Part shown: in pieces, positions 51,991 to 60,086 of the stretch
Position numbering within the stretch: the stretch's first letter is position 1
How the letters are laid out: every line of letters starts with the position of its first letter
Source of the DNA: Mycolicibacterium sp. CR10
GTDB lineage: Bacteria > Actinomycetota > Actinomycetes > Mycobacteriales > Mycobacteriaceae
Length of the DNA stretch: 64,000 bases
Direction of reading: 5' to 3'
NCBI RefSeq assembly: GCF_005222675.1
Contig: NZ_STGE01000019.1
Coordinates: 124,001-188,000, forward strand
Notes under the pieces: generated by a model
Database searches by the model: none
Told to the model about the DNA's origin: nothing
What the model saw: the letters and a program-made list of their open reading frames with translations, nothing else
Translations under genes and position numbers: made by a program

Positions 51991-53126
51991 GAGGTGGCGA
52001 GCCGCTCGGCCACCAGATGATCGACGACGATGTTGTGCGCTCCGATTCCGGCGGCAGGCGTATCGACCAATGGCACAGCCGTACAGGACTTTTCGTCACC
52101 GAGTGGGAGCTGTGCGTAGTGGGCGGCCACGGCCGCCATCGACAGCTCGACGATCTCGCCGCCGCCGCGGGCGCGGGATTCCAGGACCGCCAGTGCCGCC
52201 TGCATACCTGTCAGCGGATCGGCGATCGCATCGCCGCAGAATCGGGGGGCGTCGGTGGTGCCGACCACCAGACCGCCCGAGACCGCGGCGTCATCGCCGA
52301 AGGCCACCCAGTCGGCGCGGTCCCCCACCGTGCCGTGGCCGGTGATCCGCAGCCAGATCCGGCCGCCCCGAGCCCCGGGTTCCGAAGGCCCGAGGCCGCG
52401 GCGTTCCAGGGCGGCGGGCCGTGACGACTCGAGCACCACGTCCGCGGCGGCGAGCAGCCTGCGCAGTCCGTCGGGATGCGTGAAATCCGCCTCGTACGAG
52501 AGCTTTCCGGCGTTCATGCAGTCGAAGAACTCGGTGGGTCCTGCTCGGGTACCGTCCGGCCGCGCGCGGCTCTCGACCTTGACCACCGTCGCGCCTGCGT
52601 CCGCGAGCAGACGGCCACACAGCGGCCCCGCCCACATCGACGACATGTCCACCACCAGCAGCTCCGCCAGTGCAGCCGGTGCTCGACGCCCACCCTGCCG
52701 CCGGACCCGGGGTACTTCCGCGGTGGTCTCGCCCAGCACACCGGCGGGCAGACCGAGCAGGCGGGCACGCTCGACGAACGCCTCGGGACCGACGTCGCGC
52801 ACCCGGTGTTCGACAGCGGGCCACGGGTCGGCCGCAACCTCATCGGCCTCCGGCCCGTCGGCCTCCACCAGCGCGGGCACCGCGTCGACATCGTCAGGTC
52901 GCGACAGCGTCAGTGCGCACCAACCGCCACCCCCGGGCATCAACCGCGTCGCCCCGCCGGCCGAAACGCGGCCATGACTGCGGAGACCGAGGAGCACGGC
53001 GCGGCCGCCGAGCAGTTGCTCGGCGTCGACATCGACGCCGGTGGCTGCTGCGAACTCCCTGGCGGTGGCGTGCGCAGACGCAAGAACGGCGGCAGGGATG
53101 CGCAGCGGGCCGTTCGCGGGACTCAC
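51984..53126 (-). CDS. CaiB/BaiF family III CoA-transferase
   Basis: A 380-residue protein starting at GTG 53126. The second half has the family III features: LAELLVVDMSSMWAGPLCGR, LLADAGATVVKVESRARPDG, FFDCMNAGKLSYEADF and VVLESSRPAALERRGLGP. The usual catalytic Asp would be in FFDCMNAGK or close by. It would move CoA between a carboxylic acid and an acyl-CoA. The N-terminal 180 residues are less typical. It starts 25 bp after the MaoC stop. Confidence 0.82.
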   Translation of the reverse strand: MSPANGPLRIPAAVLASAHATAREFAAATGVDVDAEQLLGGRAVLLGLRSHGRVSAGGATRLMPGGGGWCALTLSRPDDVDAVPALVEADGPEADEVAADPWPAVEHRVRDVGPEAFVERARLLGLPAGVLGETTAEVPRVRRQGGRRAPAALAELLVVDMSSMWAGPLCGRLLADAGATVVKVESRARPDGTRAGPTEFFDCMNAGKLSYEADFTHPDGLRRLLAAADVVLESSRPAALERRGLGPSEPGARGGRIWLRITGHGTVGDRADWVAFGDDAAVSGGLVVGTTDAPRFCGDAIADPLTGMQAALAVLESRARGGGEIVELSMAAVAAHYAQLPLGDEKSCTAVPLVDTPAAGIGAHNIVVDHLVAERLATSC

Positions 53127-53151
53127 CAGACCATTGTGGGTGACGCCCGTT

Positions 53152-54171
53152 CTAGAAGAGCAGACCGGTGAACCGCCAATCCAAAACCTGGCGGTCGCCG
53201 GCGGGTCCGTTCGTGGCGTACACCGTGGAGCGCAACCGCACCACGCCGCCGCGTCCGTCGGGTATCGCGTCGGCCCCATCGATGCTGAGTTCGCTGTAGA
53301 GGGTGTCGTTCTCGTGCACCGGGCCGGTGTGGTCGCACGACTCCCATCCCAGGACCGTGACGAGATTGGGCAGCAGCCGGGTGGCCTGAGCGAGAGCCAA
53401 CCCGATCGTGTGCCCGCCGTATACCAGGCGCTCGCCTGCGAGGCGCAAATCATGATGTGTCGCAGCAATGTTCAGTGACAGACGGGCCAGCTCGGGCGCG
53501 CTGCTCACTACGTCGGCGGTGCTGCGCAGCACGGTGCCCGCCAGCGCGGGGTCGAAATGGGTGCCGGGCACCCGGGCCCGGTACGCCTCGGCGTCCCAGT
53601 CGGCGGTGGGATCGGGGGCCGGACCCGCGCCCGCGCCGATGGCAGACAGGTCGTCGCTGTGACCGGTCTCGATGTTGCCACTGCTCAATGGCAACATCGC
53701 GCACCGGTAGAAGTCCAACACGAGCCGGCCGACACCGTCGATGGTGGTCATCCGTAGCGCGGCGAGGCCGGTCGGGGCACGGCCGGGCTTGGGGGAGTTC
53801 TGCTTCAGCCCGACCACTTCGGTGCGGGTGAACAGCGTGTCCCCGAGAACGGGGAAGCGGTGAAACGTCAGCCCCCGGTAGAAAAGGTTGGCCCTCACGC
53901 GCTGGGTCGCCAGCGTCGACTGCCCGATGGCGACGTCGCACACCAGTGCCGGGTGGGCCAGGGGGGCGACCGCACCGGTCACGGCGGCCGACAACTCGGC
54001 GTCCAGCGCCAGCCGCAGGCGGTCACCGATGATCGACTGGTGCGTCGCGGCGACACCTGCGGTCAGCGTCATCGACGGTGACGAGTCGAAGACCTGCCCC
54101 ACCTGCAGGTCGTCGAAGTAGGGTCCACCGGCAATTTGGCCGTACAAAGTCACAGTGGGCCATGCTGGCAT
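53152..54171 (-). CDS. MaoC-like hydratase (double hotdog)
   Basis: A 339-residue protein with two MaoC-type hotdog units. The first has YFDDLQVGQVFDSSPSMTLT and GDTLFTRTEVVGLKQN; the second begins near residue 210 (ADVVSSAPELARLSLNIAAT) and ends with GPVHENDTLYSELSIDGAD. The usual D-x4-H dyad is weak (THHDLRL), so catalysis is uncertain. ATG 54171 lies 33 bp from the divergent acyl-CoA dehydrogenase, with two palindromes between. Likely part of an acyl-CoA breakdown route. Confidence 0.8.
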   Translation of the reverse strand: MPAWPTVTLYGQIAGGPYFDDLQVGQVFDSSPSMTLTAGVAATHQSIIGDRLRLALDAELSAAVTGAVAPLAHPALVCDVAIGQSTLATQRVRANLFYRGLTFHRFPVLGDTLFTRTEVVGLKQNSPKPGRAPTGLAALRMTTIDGVGRLVLDFYRCAMLPLSSGNIETGHSDDLSAIGAGAGPAPDPTADWDAEAYRARVPGTHFDPALAGTVLRSTADVVSSAPELARLSLNIAATHHDLRLAGERLVYGGHTIGLALAQATRLLPNLVTVLGWESCDHTGPVHENDTLYSELSIDGADAIPDGRGGVVRLRSTVYATNGPAGDRQVLDWRFTGLLF

Positions 54172-54205
54172 CACACGGATTCGTGTGTCAATATCGGGTC
54201 GATAT
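54172..54205. promoter_or_regulatory. Two adjacent palindromes in the MaoC/acyl-CoA dehydrogenase divergent promoter
   Basis: CACACG-GATT-CGTGTG (54172-54187) and ATATCG-GGT-CGATAT (54191-54205) fill nearly the whole 32-bp gap; the second overlaps the ATG of the plus-strand gene. Both are perfect. A GntR-type regulator is encoded at 55361-56089 in the same transcript and may bind here. Confidence 0.55.
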
Positions 54206-55364
54206 GGCCGTACATTTGAGCGCCGAAGAGACCATGCTGGTCGACACCGTCCGGGCGTTCGTCGAGCGCGACGTGAAACCCACCGTCCGCGACGTCGAGC
54301 ACGCCAACGAGTACCCCGCGGCGTGGATCGACCAGATGAAGCAGATCGGCATCTTCGGCCTGGCGGTCCCCGACGAGTACGGCGGCACACCGGTGTCGAC
54401 ACAGTGCTACGTCCTGGTCACGCAGGAGCTGGCGCGGGGCTGGATGAGCCTGGCCGGGGCGATGGGCGGCCACACCGTGGTGGCCAAGCTGCTGACGTTG
54501 TTCGGCACCGAGGAACAGAAGCGGCGCTACCTGCCGCCGATGGCGACGGGTGAGATGCGTGCGACGATGGCGCTCACCGAGCCCGGCGGCGGATCGGACC
54601 TCCAGGCGATGACGACCGTCGCCGCACGCGACGGCGACCGGCTGATCGTCAACGGCGCCAAGACGTGGATCTCCAATGCACGACGGTCCGGGTTGATCGC
54701 GCTGTTGTGCAAAACCGATCCGGGCGCCGAACCCAAGCACCGCGGCATCTCCGTGGTGCTGGTCGAGAACCCGACCCCTGGGCTCACGGTGTCGCGCGAC
54801 CTGCCCAAGCTGGGCTACAAGGGCGTCGAATCCTGCGAACTCGCTTTCGACGGGTGCAGCGTGCCCGCGTCGGCGATCCTCGGTGACGAACCCGGCAGGG
54901 GTTTCGGGCAGATGATGAAGGGCCTGGAGACCGGCCGCATCCAGGTGGCGTCGCGCGCATTGGGCGTGGCCGCGGCCGCACTCGAGGATGCCCTGAGCTA
55001 CGCCCAGGACCGGGAGAGCTTCGGCCAACCGATCTGGAAGCACCAGGCGGTCGGGCACTACCTCGCCGACATGGCCACCAAGTTGACCGCCGCGCGCCAG
55101 CTCACCCTGTACGCCGCCGACCGCTACGACAGCGGGGAGCGGGCCGACATGGAGGCCGGCATGGCCAAGCTGTTCGCCTCCGAGGTCGCGATGGAGATCG
55201 CACTCAACGCCGTGCGGATCCACGGCGGTTACGGCTACTCGACCGAATACGACGTCGAGCGCTACTTCCGCGACGCCCCGCTGATGATCGTCGGGGAGGG
55301 CACGAACGAGATCCAGCGCAACGTCATCGCGGCGCAGTTGGTCGCCAGGGGCGGGATCGGATGA
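54204..55364 (+). CDS. Acyl-CoA dehydrogenase
   Basis: A 386-residue enzyme of normal acyl-CoA dehydrogenase length. Motifs: MRATMALTEPGGGSDLQAMT (FAD/substrate), VNGAKTWISNAR, HGGYGYSTEYDVERYFRDA and LMIVGEGTNEIQRNVIA, where the Glu of GEGTNE is the usual catalytic base. ATG 54204 is chosen because MAVHLSAEETMLVDTVRAF is the expected N terminus. The GntR gene overlaps its stop by 4 bp (ATGA). Confidence 0.9.
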   Translation: MAVHLSAEETMLVDTVRAFVERDVKPTVRDVEHANEYPAAWIDQMKQIGIFGLAVPDEYGGTPVSTQCYVLVTQELARGWMSLAGAMGGHTVVAKLLTLFGTEEQKRRYLPPMATGEMRATMALTEPGGGSDLQAMTTVAARDGDRLIVNGAKTWISNARRSGLIALLCKTDPGAEPKHRGISVVLVENPTPGLTVSRDLPKLGYKGVESCELAFDGCSVPASAILGDEPGRGFGQMMKGLETGRIQVASRALGVAAAALEDALSYAQDRESFGQPIWKHQAVGHYLADMATKLTAARQLTLYAADRYDSGERADMEAGMAKLFASEVAMEIALNAVRIHGGYGYSTEYDVERYFRDAPLMIVGEGTNEIQRNVIAAQLVARGGIG

Positions 55365-56089
55365 AACCAGAGCCTGCGTATCAGGTTCTGCGCGAACGCC
55401 TTCGGGGCGAGATCGCCGCCGGCTCGTATCCCGACGGCACCCGTCTGCCCACGGAGTCCCAACTGGTCGATCGTCACGGGCTGTCGCGGCAGACGGTCCG
55501 ACGGGCGTTTCAGGACCTGGTGGCCGAGGGGGTGGTCGTGCGAATCCCGGGCCGCGGTACCTATGCCAGCGACACCGGCCGGCGCTACCTCCGCCAACTC
55601 GGGTCGATCGACGACCTGATGAGCCTGTCCGACGACACCACGATGGAGGTACTCGACGGGCTGCGCCGCCGAGTCGACGTCGAGGCCGCCAGCCGGCTGC
55701 GCCTCGACGGCGACGTCGTGTACTCGGTGGTCTTCCGGCGACTCCATGACGGGGTCCCGTTCGGGCACACCACCGTGCACCTTCCTCCGAAGGTCGCGGC
55801 TGCCGTGCTGACGTCGCCGGATCTGACAGCGGGCGCCGTCAGCACCCACACCGTCATCGGGCTTCTCGAGCCCCACATGGACAGACCGATAGCCGAAGCG
55901 GCGCAGTCGATCACGGTTGATTCGGCCGATGAGGCGACCGCAGCCGCGGTGGGCTGCAACCCGGGGCACCCGATGCTTCGGGTGGACAGGCTCTACAGCG
56001 ACGATCGCGGCCATCCCGTCGAACTCTCCGTCAGCCACTTCCTGCCCGAGCAGTACACCTACCGGGTGACGCTGCGCCGGTCCGGTTAG
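55361..56089 (+). CDS. GntR/HutC-family regulator with UTRA domain
   Basis: A 242-residue regulator. The winged helix is at residues about 6-70 (YQVLRERLRGEIAAGSYPDG, LPTESQLVDRHGLSRQTVRR, VVVRIPGRGTY); the UTRA ligand domain follows (about 95-240: VYSVVFRRLHDGVPFGHTTV, PMLRVDRLYSDDRGHPVELS). It is translationally coupled to the acyl-CoA dehydrogenase gene and probably controls the divergent promoter at 54172-54205. The ligand may be a pathway intermediate. Confidence 0.88.
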   Translation: MKPEPAYQVLRERLRGEIAAGSYPDGTRLPTESQLVDRHGLSRQTVRRAFQDLVAEGVVVRIPGRGTYASDTGRRYLRQLGSIDDLMSLSDDTTMEVLDGLRRRVDVEAASRLRLDGDVVYSVVFRRLHDGVPFGHTTVHLPPKVAAAVLTSPDLTAGAVSTHTVIGLLEPHMDRPIAEAAQSITVDSADEATAAAVGCNPGHPMLRVDRLYSDDRGHPVELSVSHFLPEQYTYRVTLRRSG

Positions 56090-56178
56090 CCGTGCGCGTG
56101 CGACACCCCAGCATCAACTGGACCTAGCGCCAAAAGCCCTGCCCGAGTTGATATTCGCCCGGATGCATCGCGAGCGGA

Positions 56179-56913
56179 TCAGCTCACACCGAAGGCCGCG
56201 AGGATCCGCTGATAGCGTTCAGACGGTTCCAGCAACAGTCCGCTCTTCACGAACGTGGTCCACTCGTCGGCCAGCACCTCGGTGCGGCCAGACTCGATCG
56301 CATCGAGTCCTGCGGCGGCGAGGACAGCCGGGGCGATCTTCGGCCCATCAACTCCCCGGCTCATCTCGGTGTCGACGAGACCCATGTGGACGCCCACGAC
56401 GTGCGTTCCCTGCGCCTTGAGCTCAATACGGGTGGTGTCAGTGAGGCTCCATGCGGCGGCCTTCGATGCGGAGTAGGCCCCAGCGCCCGGGACTGTGAAC
56501 CAGGACAAGGCGGAGATGACGTTGAGGATCGCACCACCCCCGTTGGCTGCCAAGATCGGAGCGAACGCCCGAGTCGTCTCCAGCGGACCGTAGAAGTTGG
56601 TCGCCATCTCCCGTTCGATGCTCGTAAGGTCACCGGTCATCAGGGAGGTGCCCGTGGAAATACCCGCGTTGTTGATCAGGACCTGAACGTCCCCGACCGC
56701 GCCGGCGGCTGCCCGGACCTGATCAGGGTTGGTGATGTCCAGCTCGATCGGCTGGACGCCGTCGACATCAACTGTCCTCGCGTCGCGCGCGGCCGCGTAG
56801 ATCTTCGCCGCGCCGCGCTCCTTCAACTGGGCCACGAATGCGGCTCCGATGCCTCGATTTGCTCCGGTCACCAGCACGACCGCGTCTTTGAGTAGCACGA
56901 CTCCCTCTTTCAT
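56179..56913 (-). CDS. Short-chain dehydrogenase/reductase
   Basis: A 244-residue classical SDR. TGANRGIGAAFV is the cofactor loop, NNAGIST the structural motif, and Ser, Tyr and Lys are in NVISALSWFTVPGAGAYSAS-KAA (Tyr of YSASK). The start MKEGVVLLKDAVVLVTG at 56913 is preferred; an in-frame start 36 bp upstream exists. It is divergent from a TetR gene with a palindrome in between, so it is probably repressed by it. Substrate unknown. Confidence 0.87.
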   Translation of the reverse strand: MKEGVVLLKDAVVLVTGANRGIGAAFVAQLKERGAAKIYAAARDARTVDVDGVQPIELDITNPDQVRAAAGAVGDVQVLINNAGISTGTSLMTGDLTSIEREMATNFYGPLETTRAFAPILAANGGGAILNVISALSWFTVPGAGAYSASKAAAWSLTDTTRIELKAQGTHVVGVHMGLVDTEMSRGVDGPKIAPAVLAAAGLDAIESGRTEVLADEWTTFVKSGLLLEPSERYQRILAAFGVS

Positions 56914-56953
56914 ATCGATCACTATGGAATGTAAAGCCGACCGTACCATATTT

Positions 56954-56974
56954 CATAGCGATCGCTACGCTATG
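56954..56974. promoter_or_regulatory. Palindromic operator between SDR and TetR
   Basis: CATAGCG-N7-CGCTATG (56954-56974) is a perfect inverted repeat that also contains the 12-bp palindrome TAGCGATCGCTA. It ends 8 bp before the TetR ATG. The typical layout is a TetR repressor binding between itself and its target. Confidence 0.65.
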
Positions 56975-56982
56975 CTGGAGTC

Positions 56983-57549
56983 ATGGCCGGACGACCACTT
57001 GGCTTCGACCGCGACACCGCGTTGGCTGCGGCCATCGAGCAGTTTTGGCGGACGGGCTTCGCCGAAACCACGATCTCGATGCTCACCAAGGCAATGGGGG
57101 TGACTCCTCCCAGCCTCTACGCGGCGTTCGGGGACAAGAACCGCCTCTTCGAGGAGGCCGCGCAGAACTATTTTCAGCGCACGTGCGAAGCACTTGATCG
57201 CTTCGCCGGCGAGCGGACTGCCCGCGAGGCCATCGCTCAGATGCTGAATGGCACCGCCCGAGCGCACACCGACACACAGACCCCACCCGGCTGTCTCATG
57301 CTGAGCGAGCCGAGACTCACCAAACAGCGCGAAGACCTACGTCGTCGGATCAGGGACCGACTCGACAGAGGCGTCCGCGAGGGCGACCTCCCACCAGACA
57401 CATCAACCGACCAGCTGGCAACCTTCCTGGTGGCGGTAATGCGTGGCATGTCCGGCTCCGCCAGGGATGGCGGCACCGTTGACGAGCTGTTGGCGATCGC
57501 CGCTACTGCGATGGCGGCACTTCCAGCCCCTCCGGACTGCGAGGGTTAA
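56983..57549 (+). CDS. TetR-family regulator (divergent to SDR)
   Basis: A 188-residue TetR repressor. DNA-binding part: MAGRPLGFDRDTALAAAIEQ, FWRTGFAETTISMLTKAMGV, TPPSLYAAFGDKNRLFEEAA (residues 1-60), with the proline-containing recognition turn common to the AcrR/YcdC-like subgroup. It has the C-terminal PGCLMLSEP block typical of that group (TetR_C_16/YsiA-like). It probably controls the divergent SDR gene through the palindrome at 56954-56974. Confidence 0.88.
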   Translation: MAGRPLGFDRDTALAAAIEQFWRTGFAETTISMLTKAMGVTPPSLYAAFGDKNRLFEEAAQNYFQRTCEALDRFAGERTAREAIAQMLNGTARAHTDTQTPPGCLMLSEPRLTKQREDLRRRIRDRLDRGVREGDLPPDTSTDQLATFLVAVMRGMSGSARDGGTVDELLAIAATAMAALPAPPDCEG

Positions 57550-57564
57550 CTCAGGGCACCGAAG

Positions 57565-58461
57565 TCACTCGCTGATGTCGTCGACCAGGCCCCACTGCAA
57601 CGCGGTCGCGGCGTCGATCGATCGCCCCGACAACACGAGATAGGCAGTGCGCCAACGTCCGATCCGGCGGGTGATGCTGACCGTGCCCCCGGCTCCGGGG
57701 ATCAGTCCGAGCCGCAACTCCGGCAACCCGAGTACCGCATCGGGATGGCACCGCACCCATCCACAGAACGCGGCCATCTCCAGCCCGCTGCCCTGCACCT
57801 GTCCGTGAATCTCAGCGCGACAGTCGGTTCCGAGGCGCGCGGTGATCTCGTCTAGGACCAGTGCCGGGCTGTGCCGGGTGCGGGCCAGGTGAGCGCTGGC
57901 CGGGTCTGCGAACGTGCCGAACTCGGCAAGGTCGCCACCGCTGCAAAACGACGGGCCATTGCCTGCCAATACGACCTGGCTGATCGACGGGTCCAGCCTG
58001 GCCACCTCCAACGCTTCCAGCAGCGCCGCGCGGGCATCGGTGGAGAACGCGTTGTGCCGCTGCGGCCGGTTGAATCGGACCAGCAGCCGGTCGCCCTCAC
58101 GTTGCGACTCAACGGGATTCGCGATCGCGGGCACCTGCGCAGGCCCGCGTTCGGTGAGCCACCGGGCGAACTCGCCGCCGGATTGCAGGGTCGAGTAGGC
58201 CAGCGATTCGGTGATGACTCCGGCGAACGTGGAGGTGTTCGGATCGAAAGCGCGCAGCACGTCGTCGCAGACTGCTGCGGCTTGTGGCCACCGCTGGCAT
58301 CGCGATGTCAGTTCGGCGAGCGCATCCGACACCGACGGCACCGTGATGGTGCGACGGTCGTCGGACGGTTCCTCGGTCAGCGTGAAAGTCGCGCCATCGG
58401 AGGGGAATCCGGTCGCGATGACCACTCCCCCGGCCAGTTCCAGCACATTCTCGGCGCTCAC
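57565..58461 (-). CDS. Enoyl-CoA hydratase/isomerase family protein
   Basis: A 298-residue crotonase-family protein. The crotonase core is in the second half: LLVRFNRPQRHNAFSTDARA, SQVVLAGNGPSFCSGGDLAEF, EIHGQVQGSGLEMAAFCGWV and GLPELRLGLIPGAGGTVSITRR. The N-terminal ~110 residues are an extra region not typical of crotonases. GTG 58461 overlaps the acyl-CoA ligase stop by 4 bp. The Glu near ELRLGLIPG may act as catalytic acid. Confidence 0.85.
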   Translation of the reverse strand: MSAENVLELAGGVVIATGFPSDGATFTLTEEPSDDRRTITVPSVSDALAELTSRCQRWPQAAAVCDDVLRAFDPNTSTFAGVITESLAYSTLQSGGEFARWLTERGPAQVPAIANPVESQREGDRLLVRFNRPQRHNAFSTDARAALLEALEVARLDPSISQVVLAGNGPSFCSGGDLAEFGTFADPASAHLARTRHSPALVLDEITARLGTDCRAEIHGQVQGSGLEMAAFCGWVRCHPDAVLGLPELRLGLIPGAGGTVSITRRIGRWRTAYLVLSGRSIDAATALQWGLVDDISE

Positions 58462-59978
58462 GAGTACTGCTTGATCAGCTCCTGCTTGTACAGCTTGCCG
58501 GTGTCGGTACGGGGAAGTTGGGCCTCGAACGAGATCGAGCGCGGACACTTGTAGTGCGCCAACCTGTCTCGCAGCCACGCCAACAACTCTGCGGCAAACT
58601 CGGGGGTGGCGTCGGCGGGGTCGACGGTCTGCACCACAGCCTTGACGCTCTGGCCCATTTCGTCGTCGGGAATCCCGAACACTGCGGCGTCCATCACCAA
58701 CGGATGCGTGACGAGGAGGTTCTCCGCCTCCTGCGGGTAGATGTTCACCCCACCGGAGATGATCATGTGATGCCTGCGGTCGGTGAGGTAGAGGAAACCC
58801 TCCTCGTCGACATAGCCGATGTCGCCCACGGTCTTCCAGCCGCGCGGGTCGCGCGACGAGGCCGTTTTGTCCGGGTCGTTGAGGTACTCGAAGTCGAAGC
58901 CTCCCTCGAAGTAGATCTCGCCCGGCTGGCCTGGAGGCAACTCCTCGCCGTCCTCGCCGACGATGTGCAGCGCGCCCGCCAGCGGCCGCCCGACCGACCC
59001 GGGGTGAGCGAGCCACTCTTCGGCGGTGATCAACGTGGACCCGTGCGCCTCCGAAGAGGCGTAGTACTCGTCGACGATCGGTCCCCACCAGTCGATCATC
59101 TGTTTCTTGATCTCCACCGGGCACGGCGCCGCCGCGTGCATCACCCGCTCGAGGCTGGATACGTCGTAGGACATCCGCACCTCGTCGGGCAGTTTGAGCA
59201 TTCGGGTGAACATCACCGGGACGAACTGACCGTGGGTGACGCGGTGCTTGGCGATGGCGTCGAGCGCCCCCTCGGCGTCGAACTTCTCCATCACCACGGT
59301 GGTGATGCCCCCGGCCTGCGTCTGCATCGACCACACCGATGGCGCGGTGTGGTAGAGCGGCGCGGGACTGAGGTAGACGGCGTCGGGGTGCATCCAGAAG
59401 GAGACCAGCGCCGACATCAAGCCGGGTACCTCGGACGGCGGGAGGTGCGGCAGTGCGCGTTTGATGCCCTTCGGCCGGCCGGTGGTGCCCGACGAGTACT
59501 GCAGCAGGTCCCCTTCGATCTCGTCGTCGATCGGGGTGTCGGGCTGGCGGGCAACACATTCGGGATAGCTCTGCCAGCCGTCGAGCGTCCCGTCGGCGAT
59601 GATCAGCACTGGGGGTAGGCCGTTCGGGAGCTCGGCGCCCAGCCCCGCGAGGGTGTCCTTGAGCTTGCCCAAACCGACGATCGCCTTGGCGGCGCTGTTG
59701 TCGATGATGTAGGCCGCCTCGGCAGCGGTCAGGTGTGTGTTGATGGGCACGTAGTAGAGCCCGGCGCGGCGCGCAGCCCACATCACCGCGTGCATGTGCG
59801 CGTTGTTCTCCATCAGGATCGCGACGGCGTCGCCCTCGACCAGGCCGGCCCCCCGGAACAGGTGCGCCAAGCGGTTGGCCCTGGCCTCCAGCTCGCCGAA
59901 CGTGACGACGGTCCCTGACGGGTACATCACGATCGCGGGCTTGTCAGGGGTGGCAACGGCGGTGTCGCGGATCTGCAT
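58458..59978 (-). CDS. Acyl-CoA synthetase (FadD-type)
   Basis: A 506-residue ligase: LLQYSSGTTGRPKGIKRALP (A3), VDEYYASSEAHGSTL (A5), GWKTVGDIGYVDEEGFLYLTDRR (A7, residues about 405-427), MIISGGVNIYPQEAE (A8) and the catalytic Lys near the end in RTDTGKLYKQEL. Sequence up to the start MQIRDTAVATPDKPAIVMYP looks natural. It is co-translated with the enoyl-CoA hydratase, suggesting activation of a carboxylic acid and one later step. The palindrome 60002-60015 lies 24 bp upstream of its start. Confidence 0.88.
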   Translation of the reverse strand: MQIRDTAVATPDKPAIVMYPSGTVVTFGELEARANRLAHLFRGAGLVEGDAVAILMENNAHMHAVMWAARRAGLYYVPINTHLTAAEAAYIIDNSAAKAIVGLGKLKDTLAGLGAELPNGLPPVLIIADGTLDGWQSYPECVARQPDTPIDDEIEGDLLQYSSGTTGRPKGIKRALPHLPPSEVPGLMSALVSFWMHPDAVYLSPAPLYHTAPSVWSMQTQAGGITTVVMEKFDAEGALDAIAKHRVTHGQFVPVMFTRMLKLPDEVRMSYDVSSLERVMHAAAPCPVEIKKQMIDWWGPIVDEYYASSEAHGSTLITAEEWLAHPGSVGRPLAGALHIVGEDGEELPPGQPGEIYFEGGFDFEYLNDPDKTASSRDPRGWKTVGDIGYVDEEGFLYLTDRRHHMIISGGVNIYPQEAENLLVTHPLVMDAAVFGIPDDEMGQSVKAVVQTVDPADATPEFAAELLAWLRDRLAHYKCPRSISFEAQLPRTDTGKLYKQELIKQYS

Positions 59979-60001
59979 GGCCCGACTTTACTGTGCCCAA
60001 G

Positions 60002-60015
60002 TTGACAGGTGTCAA
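60002..60015. promoter_or_regulatory. Palindrome TTGACA-GG-TGTCAA
   Basis: A perfect 14-bp inverted repeat 24 bp upstream of the acyl-CoA ligase start on the minus strand and 72 bp from the cyclase start on the plus strand. Operator of an unidentified dimeric repressor, or a strong -35-like element by chance. Confidence 0.45.
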
Positions 60016-60086
60016 GAGGTGCCGATGTGCTGGTCGGGACCGGCTATCGGCCTACCATTTCCTCCAGGGGCAGGGGAGGTGCACCG

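Noticed and set aside
57565..59781. A single fused ligase-hydratase protein of 738 residues
   Set aside because: The first two thirds of that frame are an out-of-frame reading of the ligase gene; the real ligase is in the other frame (58458-59978), and the hydratase begins at GTG 58461.
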